DNA from: Sporomusa acidovorans
GTDB lineage: Bacteria; Bacillota; Negativicutes; Sporomusales; Sporomusaceae
Assembly (NCBI RefSeq): GCF_900101845.1
Contig: NZ_FNAM01000002.1
Span: forward strand, 62,001 to 126,000
DNA length: 64,000 nt
Direction: 5' to 3'
Positions within the stretch are counted from its first letter, which is position 1. Each line of letters starts with the position of its first letter. A program made the translations under genes and the position numbers. Below are positions 16,226 through 24,437 of the stretch, in pieces. The notes under the pieces are model-generated. The model had not been told where the DNA came from, ran no database searches, and saw only the letters and a program-made list of their open reading frames with translations.

Positions 16226-17524
16226 CTAGAGTTTCGATTTGCTCGGTAAAAGAACGGCAAAAGTGCTTCCCTGCCCTTTTTCACTAAATACCTGGATCTG
16301 TCCGCCATGCTGCTGGATGATGCTATAACTGATCGACAGTCCCAACCCCGTCCCCCGGCCCCGTTCCTTTGTCGTAAAAAATGGTTCAAAAATCTGATCC
16401 TGGAGATTTTCGGGAATGCCGCAGCCTGTATCCTGAATCTCAACTTTTAGCCATTGGGCGTTATACCTGCCAGTGCGAATTGTCAAGGTTCCCCCCTCGG
16501 GCATAACGTCTTTGGCATTGTTGATCAAGTTCAGGAATACTTGCTGCAATTGATCCGCATTGGCTGAAATTTTGACGTTGCCGGCAAATTCTGTTTTGAT
16601 CCGGATATTATTTTTACTCAGTTGCTTGGCGACAAAGGATATAACCTCTTCCAACAATTGCCGTAAATCAACCCATGTTTTTCCTTTTAACGCTGGCCGG
16701 GCAAAGGATAGCATGGAACGTACGATTGTCCCTATTTTTTTAGCGTGCTTGATAATAATCTCCAAGTCTTCCTGCTGTTCGGCCGACAATCCTTCTTTTT
16801 CCAATAACATACACTCAGCCCGGGATACAATTACCCCGGCGGGATTATTGATCTCATGGGCCAAATCTGCCGTCAAACGACCCGCCATCGCCAGTTTCTC
16901 CGACTGAATCAACTGGGTCTGGGTGGTTTTCAACTCTTCGAGCATGTTGGCCAAATCCCTGGCCATCTGGTGCATTTCCGTATTGGCGCAGCGTAACTCC
17001 TGCTTTTCCGCTTCAAGGTGGCGTATCAAATAATCCCGCTGAATGGCTACCCCCATCAAGTTCGCCATGACAAGAAGAATTTCCAGAGCTTCCCGGTCAT
17101 AAAAGTCTGCTTCAAAGCTGCTTGAGGATAGGACGCCCAGGATCTTCTTGCCGGCCACGATAGGCAAACAGGTGTAGGAGTGAAACTCCAGAGCTATTCC
17201 ACAATTTGGACAGCCCTCCTCTTTGTCCGTATCCCGCACAACCACAGGCAAAACATCCCGTACCACCTGGCACTTCCGAAATTCCATCGATCGTACCGGA
17301 CAGTTGCACCGGTTCCCCGACTTGCAAGGACAGACCGAAACTTCTTCCCCTATGTTACCGAATTCAGCTATGGAAACGCATAGACGATCAGGGTTTAATA
17401 ACTTTTTGATCTCGCCTTGGATGGCAGATAGGCTGGCCGACAGATCCTGCGGTAAAAACCCCAGCAAATTGTTGAGTTTGATGAGCGATTTAACGATTTG
17501 TTCCTGCGACACTGGTTGTGCCAA
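16226..17524 (-). CDS. Sensor histidine kinase with cysteine-rich GAF domain
   Basis: A 432-residue soluble kinase; no membrane segment is visible. Residues 1-170 form a GAF-like domain holding nine cysteines (49, 65, 67, 73, 75, 85, 105, 108, 119), including CPCKSGNRCNC and GCPNCG. A coiled coil leads to the HisKA box LTADLAHEINNPAG and the ATPase boxes NLINNAKDV, DTGCGIP and GRGTGLGLS. The cysteines could hold an Fe-S cluster or Zn and sense oxygen, NO or redox state; that is inference. A TTG start follows GGGGGGAG. The partner regulator starts 12 bases after the stop. Confidence 0.85.
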   Translation of the reverse strand: MAQPVSQEQIVKSLIKLNNLLGFLPQDLSASLSAIQGEIKKLLNPDRLCVSIAEFGNIGEEVSVCPCKSGNRCNCPVRSMEFRKCQVVRDVLPVVVRDTDKEEGCPNCGIALEFHSYTCLPIVAGKKILGVLSSSSFEADFYDREALEILLVMANLMGVAIQRDYLIRHLEAEKQELRCANTEMHQMARDLANMLEELKTTQTQLIQSEKLAMAGRLTADLAHEINNPAGVIVSRAECMLLEKEGLSAEQQEDLEIIIKHAKKIGTIVRSMLSFARPALKGKTWVDLRQLLEEVISFVAKQLSKNNIRIKTEFAGNVKISANADQLQQVFLNLINNAKDVMPEGGTLTIRTGRYNAQWLKVEIQDTGCGIPENLQDQIFEPFFTTKERGRGTGLGLSISYSIIQQHGGQIQVFSEKGQGSTFAVLLPSKSKL

Positions 17525-17618
17525 ACCGCTCCCCCCTTTTTTTCTTCCAGGATCCTACATTTAATCTCAACCATGAATCGTTCGCATAGATACGGAATAT
17601 GCACTACAAATTCTTGGT

Positions 17619-18656
17619 TTAAATCGGTTTATTCGGTTTCTCTCCCGCTGGTTTCTCCACTAACATCCGAATATTTTCCACCCGTGATTCCGGTGGTATC
17701 TCGCAGCCGGAGCTAAGAATCCAGCCATTTTTTCCTGGATCATGGCCCATCTTTTTACACAGCGCCCCTATTTCTTGAGCGATAAATTCCGGGCCGTCCA
17801 TAACAAAAGAAAGCGGTTTCAAATTTCCTGCCAAAGCGGCAGCGGGAGCCAGCGTCCGAGCCTCCGCCAAATCCACCTGATAATCTACTGTCAGCAAATC
17901 GGCCCCTGCTTGGGCCATGCCCGGCAGGATTCCCCAGGTATATCCCACAATTTGCAGCCAAAGCAAAAACGGCTTCAAACTCCGCAGCTCTTGCAGGATG
18001 GCTTGCTGAAAAGGCAGAACCATTTCGGCATACATATTTTTAGGAATCAGATTGGGCGATGCCGAGGGGTCATTCAGCATAATTATGTGAGCGCCTGCCC
18101 GCAACAAGAGTCGGGCAAACTGCAAAGACGCCTCGGTTGTTCTTTTCAACAGGCGCAAAAAGCCTTCCGGTTCATCGGCAAGGGTAAAAAGCAGTTTTTC
18201 AATGCCCAGGATTTGCCCGGCCAAAGTGACCGGACCGGTCACAATTCCGATAACCGGAATATTATCTTCAGCCCTTTGGCGTAAAATTCCACACGCTTGT
18301 TGCAGGACAGAAAAAATGCCCGCCTGGCAATTCGGTACCGGCTTTAGCTTGCCCCAATCCTGCCAGGACTCCAGAACCGGTTTTACGATGTGGGGATAAT
18401 AATGGGACGGATAAGCCAGAGAGCACCCCAGGGCTTCGGCTTCCACCGCATTCCCGCCATAAACGAAAAGAGCATCATAACCCAGAGTTTGTTGGGCCGC
18501 CCATTGACAATCAGCCATTACTTTACCACAATGAATATACTGATATATGGTCACGCCGGCCATGACGGCGGCCAAACCGTACACTTGCGGCGCCGACGGA
18601 ATCCTGTCTGCCGGCGAAAAGGATGCGGCGGCAAGAAAACGCTCCAGACTATTCAT
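17619..18656 (-). CDS. UroD/MtaA-like protein lacking zinc ligands
   Basis: A 345-residue protein of the uroporphyrinogen decarboxylase/cobamide methyltransferase family, with MLNDPSASPNLIPKNMY and the corrinoid gene overlapping its start by 4 bases, as in methyltransferase operons. MtaA enzymes bind zinc through His-x-Cys-Gly and a later Cys. Here the first motif reads LQIVGYT (Gln235, Val237); the later Cys318 (SSGCEI) remains. It may therefore not activate a thiol in the usual way, and a binding or sensing role with the corrinoid protein is possible. No methyltransferase MtaB/MttB-type gene is adjacent. Confidence 0.75.
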   Translation of the reverse strand: MNSLERFLAAASFSPADRIPSAPQVYGLAAVMAGVTIYQYIHCGKVMADCQWAAQQTLGYDALFVYGGNAVEAEALGCSLAYPSHYYPHIVKPVLESWQDWGKLKPVPNCQAGIFSVLQQACGILRQRAEDNIPVIGIVTGPVTLAGQILGIEKLLFTLADEPEGFLRLLKRTTEASLQFARLLLRAGAHIIMLNDPSASPNLIPKNMYAEMVLPFQQAILQELRSLKPFLLWLQIVGYTWGILPGMAQAGADLLTVDYQVDLAEARTLAPAAALAGNLKPLSFVMDGPEFIAQEIGALCKKMGHDPGKNGWILSSGCEIPPESRVENIRMLVEKPAGEKPNKPI

Positions 18657-19297
18657 ATTTTCCTCCCCGTCTCCCTATTTAAATAACGAAGCCCGTCAAA
18701 GACGTCCATGGCCACATAATCAACCTCTAAATCCTCTGCCCGGGCCTGTTGCAGCGCAGCCCCCCCGGCCATGATTTTAACAGAAATACCAGCCTTTCGA
18801 CATAATTCTCTGATCTGCCGAATGTAAGGAATGGAAACGGTAATCAGACTGGATACCAAAATGAAACTGGCTTTCTCTACCGTTGCCGTATGCACCAAGA
18901 GAGCCGGTTCCACATCCTTGCCAAGATCAACAACCCGATAGCCTGCCGCCTTTAATACAATATTGACAATGTGCTTGCCTAAGTCGTGGATGTCGCCCTT
19001 GATCGTCCCCAGCACCACCGTCGGCCCGGTAAGAGAGGCTTCGCTTGATTCGGGAAGGCGGCGTCCCACCACTTTGTCCATGACATCCACCATGGCCCGG
19101 CCGGCCAAAATAAGTTCCAGCAAGTTGAATTCTTCCGAGGTGCACTTTAAATCCAGTGATGTCAGTGCCGCCGTCAACCCATCCTGAATAATGATTTGAA
19201 CCGGCATTCCCGCCTGAACCAGTTCTTCGGCTGTTTTCACCGCCAGCTTGTTTTTCCCTTCGACTACAGCAGTAATCAATGTATCCAGCGTTGCCAT
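18653..19297 (-). CDS. Corrinoid (cobamide-binding) protein, MtbC/MtaC type
   Basis: A 214-residue two-domain protein. The N-terminal helical cap contains LILAGRAMVDVMDKV. The Rossmann-like B12 domain contains the cobalt-ligand motif GDIHDLGKHIV, with Asp102, His104 and Gly107. Such proteins carry a methyl group between a substrate methyltransferase and a second methyltransferase. It overlaps the UroD/MtaA-like gene by 4 bases. The DUF4418 gene lies 164 bases upstream and probably shares its sigma-54 promoter. Confidence 0.9.
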   Translation of the reverse strand: MATLDTLITAVVEGKNKLAVKTAEELVQAGMPVQIIIQDGLTAALTSLDLKCTSEEFNLLELILAGRAMVDVMDKVVGRRLPESSEASLTGPTVVLGTIKGDIHDLGKHIVNIVLKAAGYRVVDLGKDVEPALLVHTATVEKASFILVSSLITVSIPYIRQIRELCRKAGISVKIMAGGAALQQARAEDLEVDYVAMDVFDGLRYLNRETGRKI

Positions 19298-19461
19298 TCA
19301 TCTCACCTTTTTCCTTGTTGGTCTCAGCTTGTCCCACCCTCTTACCTTTATTCTAAATCGTTGATTTGGTAAATACAAGAAAAATAAAGCCCCGGCGCCT
19401 TCCAGCAAAGGCGGGACAAAGAAGTCTTGATCAGAATGGCTGCGTAAAGTTTGGCAGGAGG

Positions 19462-19962
19462 TCATACCTCCCGCCCAGGCGGCATTCCGCCTCCGGTTTC
19501 CGCTCCCGGCAAACGCTTTTCCGCCTGCGACTGTTGATGCCAATACACGATCATACTGAGTCCGGTAAGAACAAGCAAGCCACCCCAGGTCCACATCCAT
19601 GATGTTGTGGCGCGGCAGGGCATTTTAGCGCTGTTACAAACACCAATGATCAGATTCGTAGGCACGAAAATCACCAGAAGCCCGATAATCAGAAACCCTA
19701 GGCCAAAGTACTTTTTGACTTCGGCGTTTTTCACCCAAAAATACAATCCGGAAAGTCCAATACCTAACATAGCGAGAACAGTCTCTATCCGGTAAGACCA
19801 ATGGCATTTCATGGGAATTGGCATCCCGGCCTTGGTTTCCATTAATCCCTGGCAAATGGGAAACAGAATAGGGGTGGTAAACAAGGCAAGCGAAAAAACG
19901 AGGGCCAACCAGCCCAAACCGTGATTCAAACGTAGATTCCGTTGCTTATACTCTTTAGACAT
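19462..19962 (-). CDS. DUF4418 four-helix membrane protein
   Basis: A 166-residue protein with four predicted membrane helices and conserved-looking cysteine/histidine patches MKCHWSYR and GVCNSAKMPCRATT facing the same side. It fits DUF4418, a family of unknown function. The start at 19962 has AGGAGGAG upstream; an earlier frame to 19983 is less likely. It is the first gene after the sigma-54 promoter at 20028-20044 and leads toward the corrinoid, UroD-like, kinase and regulator genes. The cysteine placement hints at metal or thiol chemistry. Confidence 0.7.
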   Translation of the reverse strand: MSKEYKQRNLRLNHGLGWLALVFSLALFTTPILFPICQGLMETKAGMPIPMKCHWSYRIETVLAMLGIGLSGLYFWVKNAEVKKYFGLGFLIIGLLVIFVPTNLIIGVCNSAKMPCRATTSWMWTWGGLLVLTGLSMIVYWHQQSQAEKRLPGAETGGGMPPGREV

Positions 19963-20027
19963 TATACGCTCCTCCTGTTCCATGATTTTTGAAAGGGTGA
20001 TTCCCGTGAAGGCTCAACTATTCTATA

Positions 20028-20044
20028 TGCAATACTTGTGCCAA
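20028..20044 (-). promoter_or_regulatory. Sigma-54 promoter of the DUF4418-corrinoid-two-component unit
   Basis: The minus strand reads TTGGCACAAGTATTGCA, with GG at 20042-20041 and GC at 20030-20029, a near-perfect match to consensus. The start of DUF4418 lies about 55 bases past the inferred transcription start. If transcription continues to 14825, the NtrC-type regulator would control its own synthesis. A GGGACA/TGTCCC dyad at 20263-20278 lies about 230 bases upstream and resembles the outer part of the 14760 repeat. Confidence 0.88.
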
Positions 20045-20133
20045 GTTCTTCAGGGCGCTAGTCGTTCTTACTTATTATCAGAAAGGTTATAGTCACCGAA
20101 AAACCGCTAGTGCGGTCCTTACAACCGTAAACG

Positions 20134-20244
20134 GTACTGAGGCGCAGGCGGCCGTTATGCATAAGCGGAGGTTAAGCGCCAGCGGCACAGCGTTGTATAA
20201 TGGTCGCCTGCACCGGGCTTTGACCTTGACACGCCTTGTTTTAT
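20134..20244. repeat. 111-bp interspersed repeat, copy A
   Basis: This segment matches 32621-32731 at 102 of 111 positions without gaps. Inside it, GGCGCAGGCGGCC and a complementary block near its right end can form a long imperfect hairpin. It lies in the 632-bp gap between DUF4418 and napD. It has no coding potential worth reporting and no target-site duplication could be recognised. Confidence 0.8.
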
Positions 20245-20450
20245 AGAAAACAGGGACATGCCTGTCCCTAAATGGGTCAATCTTGTCGCAGTCGCCTCAA
20301 CATTCCGTCCACTGGAAAAATCTTCGTTTTTTTCCCAAGCTTCATATTTCCTTCACATTTTTCGGCTATACTTAGAATGTGGCCAATAAAATTAATTGAT
20401 TGTCTTCTTTTTTGAGAACCTGGGACGCTTGTCTCTTTTTTTTACATCAA

Positions 20451-20486
20451 AAAGGGATTCCGTGACAAAGATCACGGAATCCCTTT
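20451..20486 (-). terminator. Perfect 15-bp hairpin, likely napA terminator
   Basis: Two perfect 15-base arms (20451-20465, 20472-20486) flank a 6-base loop. On the minus strand it is followed by TTTTTGATG. The nearest minus-strand transcript is napA, which would have to read through all of napD in antisense to reach it. Its core resembles a CRP/FNR site (GTGACAAAGATCAC) but the full symmetry fits a terminator better. Confidence 0.6.
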
Positions 20487-20496
20487 CGAGCTCATT

Positions 20497-20552
20497 TGTA
20501 ATACTTTCGTAAGATATGGCCCATTGCGTCTCCGGAAAGAGCGTTCTATACT
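20497..20552 (+). promoter_or_regulatory. napD promoter with 6-5-6 direct repeat
   Basis: TGTAAT-N5-CGTAAG (20497-20513) is followed by -35 TTGCGT (20524-20529), a 17-base spacer and -10 TATACT (20547-20552). The repeat ends 33 bases before the -10, the same arrangement as in front of ccmA and napG. Confidence 0.7.
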
Positions 20553-20594
20553 TAACTGAAGAAAGGCTGCAATCTTAAGGAGGTATACAATTCC

Positions 20595-20846
20595 ATGGCT
20601 ATTTCAGGTATGCTTATTCAACCAAGGACAGATGCCGTCAGCGCAGTAGCAAAAGCCTTGTCAGACATAGAAGGAGTTACCGTTCATTCGGTTACGCCAC
20701 AACAAGAAATTATCATTGTTGTGGAAGCGGCCTCGCTGCAACAGATAAGCGAGGTCGCCCGCACCCTGGAAACCATCCCCGGCGTACTCGGTGTTTTCCC
20801 CACATACATAACGACAGCAGACGAACAAGAAGATGAAGTCAACTAG
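20595..20846 (+). CDS. napD: NapD chaperone for periplasmic nitrate reductase
   Basis: An 83-residue protein of the NapD family, with the ferredoxin-like fold pattern AISGMLIQPRTDAVSAVAKAL and GVLGVFPTY. NapD binds the Tat signal of NapA during cofactor loading. It has AAGGAGG 11 bases before the ATG. Unlike the usual nap operon, it is on the opposite strand and converges on napA: the two stop codons share the four bases CTAG (20843-20846). Confidence 0.88.
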   Translation: MAISGMLIQPRTDAVSAVAKALSDIEGVTVHSVTPQQEIIIVVEAASLQQISEVARTLETIPGVLGVFPTYITTADEQEDEVN

Positions 20847-23104
20847 GCCTTTGCCAACTGTACGGCACATATTTTATATTCCGGCTGTTTGGAAACATCG
20901 TCAAAGGCGTCAATTGTTACAAAGTTAATCATTCTGGACATTTCCGTGTCATGGAATGGCACATATACCATCCCCGGCCGTGGTTGACCACGGCCGTTAA
21001 TTTTAGCCTTCAGCCGGCATTGCCCGCGGCGGGATGTTATTGTCACCAGTTCGCCATCTTTTACCCCGATTTTTTCGGCATCAGCCTGATTTATTTCCAC
21101 ATACATTTCCGGCATAGCCCGCTTGAGTTCCGGCACATTCATCGTCATCGTGGCGGTATGCCAGTGTTCGAGAACGCGTCCGGTAGACAAATAGAAAGGA
21201 TAGTCGGCATCTGGCATTTCCTGCGGGTTGGCATGAGGCCTGGCAAAGATAACCGCCCGGCCGTCAGGCTTGCCGTAAAACTGAATGCCTTCCTTAACGT
21301 ACGGATCATAGGGGGCGGCATAGCGGATATAAGTATCCGGGCCGTTTGGATCATGCACCGGCCAGGTCAGGCCCCGTTCTTTTTTCAGCCTGTCATAGGT
21401 CGACAACTCCATTTTCGTGCCGCTAGCACATTTACGGTATTCTTCCCAGATTTCATCATTTGTTTTAAACGGAAACAGATCGCCAAACCCCAGCCGCTTG
21501 GCTACTTCTAAGAGAGCCCAAACGTCCGGTTTGGCCTCACCCGGCGGTTCCACTGCCTTGGCAAGATGCTGCGTACGGCGTTCCCCGTTGCCATACACAC
21601 CTTCCTTCTCCATCCACAGCGCCGCCGGCAGAACAACATCAGCCAGTTCACTGGTTCGCGTCGGATGGTAAGTCTCGGAAACAATCATAAACGTCTTTTC
21701 CATCCCCTCACGGTAAAGCTTAAGATTAGGAATAGATTGTCCGGGATTGGTACAAACAACCCATAACACCTTGAGCGCACCGCTGGCCGCCGCCCGGAAC
21801 ATTTCGATGGTATGATAGCCCGGCTTAGCACTCATTCTAGCGGGATCTATTCCCCATATTTTGGCGATTTCCTCACGGTGTTTGGGATTAGCTACCACCC
21901 GATGGGCCGGCAGCAAATGGGATAATGCCCCGACTTCCCGGATACTGCCACAGGCACTCGGCTGACCGGTCAGCGAAAACGGCGTATTGCCCGGACGGCA
22001 AATCTTGCCGGTAAGAAGATGCAGATTATGAACCAGATTATTGGCCCAGGTGCCCCGAATCCGCTGATTGAGACCCATGGTCCACATTGACATCGTGTTC
22101 CGGTCCTTGGCCGCAAACAAGCGGGCCACTTCGCGGATTTGTTCCGCAGGCAACCCAACAAGCGGGCTTACCTTTTCCGGCGTATAATCGGCGAGAAAGG
22201 CCTTAAATTCATCAAAGGTCAGTTTTTTCTCACCTTGCATAAAGTTTGTGTGTTGACTAACAAAATCCCTGTCAACCAAATTATCTTCAATAATGACATA
22301 CGCCATGCTGTTTAGCAGCGCTAAATCGGTTCCCGGCACAAACTGCAGGAACATATCGGCTATATCGGCCGTGCGCGTACGCCGGGGATCGACGACAATA
22401 ATCTTAACATTCGGGTTACTGTTTTTGCGATCAACCAGCCTGGAAAACAAAACCGGGTGAGCTTCGGCCATATTGGCGCCGATAATGAAAAAAACATCGG
22501 CCTCTTCGATATCGGCATAGGTTCCCATTGGCTCGTCCTCGCCAAAGGTGCTTACATACCCCGCTACCGCACTGGCCATACAGGTACGGGGATTCCCATC
22601 AATATTATTGGTACCAATCGCGCCCTTAAATAGCTTATTGGCGACATAAGCTTCTTCCGCGATATTCTGGCCGGAACCGTAAAACCCAACTGAATCCGGG
22701 CCAAATTGCGCAATGGCGTCCTTAAATTTTGCGACAATAAGATTAAGTGCCTCATCCCACGAAACTTTGACAAACTGACCGTCTTTTTTGACCATGGGAT
22801 GAAGCAACCGGTCTTTGGTATCCATAATTTTGGGCAAAAGTATCCCTTTAACACACAGCCGGCCTTTATTAACAGGATTATCCGGATCACCCTTGACAGC
22901 AACTATTTTTCCTTTGCTGACGCCTGCCAACACCCCGCAGCCTACACCGCAGTAACGGCAAACCCCCTTGACCCATTTTTCCGCGTCGTGCTGCGGGGTT
23001 GTCCCCTGCGCCCCCCGGCTGCCAGAGCCAAACGAACAGCCAGAACCTGCTAAAGCTGTGCTAACGGCTATAGCCTTTAAAAAATCCCGGCGAGAAAACT
23101 TCAT
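20843..23104 (-). CDS. napA: Periplasmic nitrate reductase catalytic subunit NapA
   Basis: A 753-residue molybdopterin enzyme. It has a twin-arginine signal SRRDFLK, a [4Fe-4S] motif with C49, C52, C56 and C84, and the Mo-ligand cysteine C175 in NPRTCMASAVAGY. Its length matches the short monomeric NapA type (about 755) rather than the longer proteobacterial NapAB type, and no napB is nearby. It reduces nitrate to nitrite in the periplasm, with electrons likely arriving through the multiheme protein and NapGH encoded upstream. It is the last gene of napG-napH-cytochrome-napA. Confidence 0.93.
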   Translation of the reverse strand: MKFSRRDFLKAIAVSTALAGSGCSFGSGSRGAQGTTPQHDAEKWVKGVCRYCGVGCGVLAGVSKGKIVAVKGDPDNPVNKGRLCVKGILLPKIMDTKDRLLHPMVKKDGQFVKVSWDEALNLIVAKFKDAIAQFGPDSVGFYGSGQNIAEEAYVANKLFKGAIGTNNIDGNPRTCMASAVAGYVSTFGEDEPMGTYADIEEADVFFIIGANMAEAHPVLFSRLVDRKNSNPNVKIIVVDPRRTRTADIADMFLQFVPGTDLALLNSMAYVIIEDNLVDRDFVSQHTNFMQGEKKLTFDEFKAFLADYTPEKVSPLVGLPAEQIREVARLFAAKDRNTMSMWTMGLNQRIRGTWANNLVHNLHLLTGKICRPGNTPFSLTGQPSACGSIREVGALSHLLPAHRVVANPKHREEIAKIWGIDPARMSAKPGYHTIEMFRAAASGALKVLWVVCTNPGQSIPNLKLYREGMEKTFMIVSETYHPTRTSELADVVLPAALWMEKEGVYGNGERRTQHLAKAVEPPGEAKPDVWALLEVAKRLGFGDLFPFKTNDEIWEEYRKCASGTKMELSTYDRLKKERGLTWPVHDPNGPDTYIRYAAPYDPYVKEGIQFYGKPDGRAVIFARPHANPQEMPDADYPFYLSTGRVLEHWHTATMTMNVPELKRAMPEMYVEINQADAEKIGVKDGELVTITSRRGQCRLKAKINGRGQPRPGMVYVPFHDTEMSRMINFVTIDAFDDVSKQPEYKICAVQLAKA

Positions 23105-23134
23105 GAAAATTGACCTCCCGGTAAAATATTAGTG

Positions 23135-23668
23135 TTATTTCCGCATGGCATCCAAATGGCATCTGGCGCAACTATCGCGGCTGGGTACTGCATTGTTGAG
23201 CTTGGTATCATGGACCAGGCCGCTATGACAGGTAACACAGGTCATGCCATTATCAAAGTGTTTGACGGTATGCGGATCCTTTGCTGCCAGCGCCTTATCG
23301 GCATTGAGTTTTACCTTATCCTGATGGCAGCTGTAGCAATTGATGTCACGCTCATTTGCCTTGGGCTCAATCTTGTCACTGGTAACATGCACATAGACTT
23401 CCCGCATTCCCTTGGCTTTGGTCTTTATGAGCCCGAGTGCTCCCGGTTCGCCATGACAATCCTCGCAGCCAACATTTTTATGGGCAGACATTTGCCAGGA
23501 CTGATACATAGAATCCATTTCGTGACAAGTACCGCAAAACTCGGGACGGGATGTGTAAGCCGCCGACCAGCCGGCAGAGATGAGCAAAAAAACAATGATA
23601 GCGCCAATTACGCCGATATGCCGTCCTGTCAATTTTTCTTTACCTCGTAATACCCTCCATAGATTCAC
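23135..23668 (-). CDS. NapC/NirT-like membrane-anchored cytochrome with five CxxCH motifs
   Basis: A 177-residue protein with one N-terminal membrane helix (GVIGAIIVFLLISAGWSAAY) and five heme c motifs: CGTCH, CEDCH, CYSCH, CVTCH and CARCH. NapC/NrfH proteins usually have four. It probably takes electrons from menaquinol or NapH and delivers them to NapA. A GTG start at 23668 has GGGAGG upstream and overlaps the napH end by 29 bases; longer frames enter napH. Confidence 0.82.
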   Translation of the reverse strand: MNLWRVLRGKEKLTGRHIGVIGAIIVFLLISAGWSAAYTSRPEFCGTCHEMDSMYQSWQMSAHKNVGCEDCHGEPGALGLIKTKAKGMREVYVHVTSDKIEPKANERDINCYSCHQDKVKLNADKALAAKDPHTVKHFDNGMTCVTCHSGLVHDTKLNNAVPSRDSCARCHLDAMRK

Positions 23669-24437
23669 GCTGTACGGCACCTCCCTTCTGTTTGTTTTTC
23701 CATGTAAAAGAGACCGCTTTTGCCGCACAGGCATCCACGCAGTCACCACAATTCGTGCAGGTCAGTTGATCGAGAAGCTTGCCACTGCCGACAGCGACCC
23801 GCATGCTGCAGGCGTTGCTGCATTGCTGGCAACGCAAACACCGGGAATGGTCGATACCAATTGACACCGGCCGCCATTTTCCCAGCAGGCCGTATAACGC
23901 CCCAACCGGGCATAAATTACGGCACCATGCTTTGCGGTCATAAAGCCATTCCAGGGCGACAAGCGCCACTATGAAAAGGAATTCCAGCCCGGCGCCAACG
24001 GCAATTGCTCTGGACAAAATGCCAATGGGCGAGAGGATAGTAAACAGCGGTAAGCTTGTTAGCACAGCGGCCAATAAAAACAGGGCCAATATGCCAAACG
24101 GCAGCCAGCCGTTTCTTGTCCCGCGAACTTTGGGAGCCTTAATGACAGCCGCCCATTCCAAAACCGTGTTTAACGGGCAGATCCAACTGCAAAACACCCT
24201 TCCCAGCAGCAGCGCTGTAATCACGAGCGGTATGACCGACCCGATAAGCGGCCACCAAATCAGCCTGCCGGCCAGTATAACCTCAATCGCTGACAAGGGA
24301 TCAGTAAGGGCAATCCCTGCTGCCTGTGAGGATAAATAAGTTCCGAACCACAGCCGGTTGGCAGGCCAAACAAACGGCAATAACAGCAACAAGAAGGCTA
24401 AAAGTTGAACCGTCCGCCGTGCACTTCTAACCTTCAT
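23640..24437 (-). CDS. napH: Membrane ferredoxin-type quinol oxidase component NapH
   Basis: A 265-residue protein with four helices. It has the cytoplasmic CxxxCP motifs of NapH/NosR-type proteins (VFCSWICPLN and WCRNLCPVG) and a C-terminal two-cluster ferredoxin domain (CLRCQQCSNAC and CTNCGDCVDAC). The start MKVRSARR at 24437 overlaps the napG end by 11 bases; a longer frame reading into napG is rejected. It moves electrons from menaquinol toward NapG/NapA. Confidence 0.88.
   Translation of the reverse strand: MKVRSARRTVQLLAFLLLLLPFVWPANRLWFGTYLSSQAAGIALTDPLSAIEVILAGRLIWWPLIGSVIPLVITALLLGRVFCSWICPLNTVLEWAAVIKAPKVRGTRNGWLPFGILALFLLAAVLTSLPLFTILSPIGILSRAIAVGAGLEFLFIVALVALEWLYDRKAWCRNLCPVGALYGLLGKWRPVSIGIDHSRCLRCQQCSNACSMRVAVGSGKLLDQLTCTNCGDCVDACAAKAVSFTWKNKQKGGAVQRESMEGITR

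Noticed and set aside
20463-20476. CRP/FNR-like site GTGACAAAGATCAC before napD
   Set aside because: It is the core of a perfect 15-bp hairpin with a T run, so a terminator explains the symmetry better; a dual role cannot be excluded.
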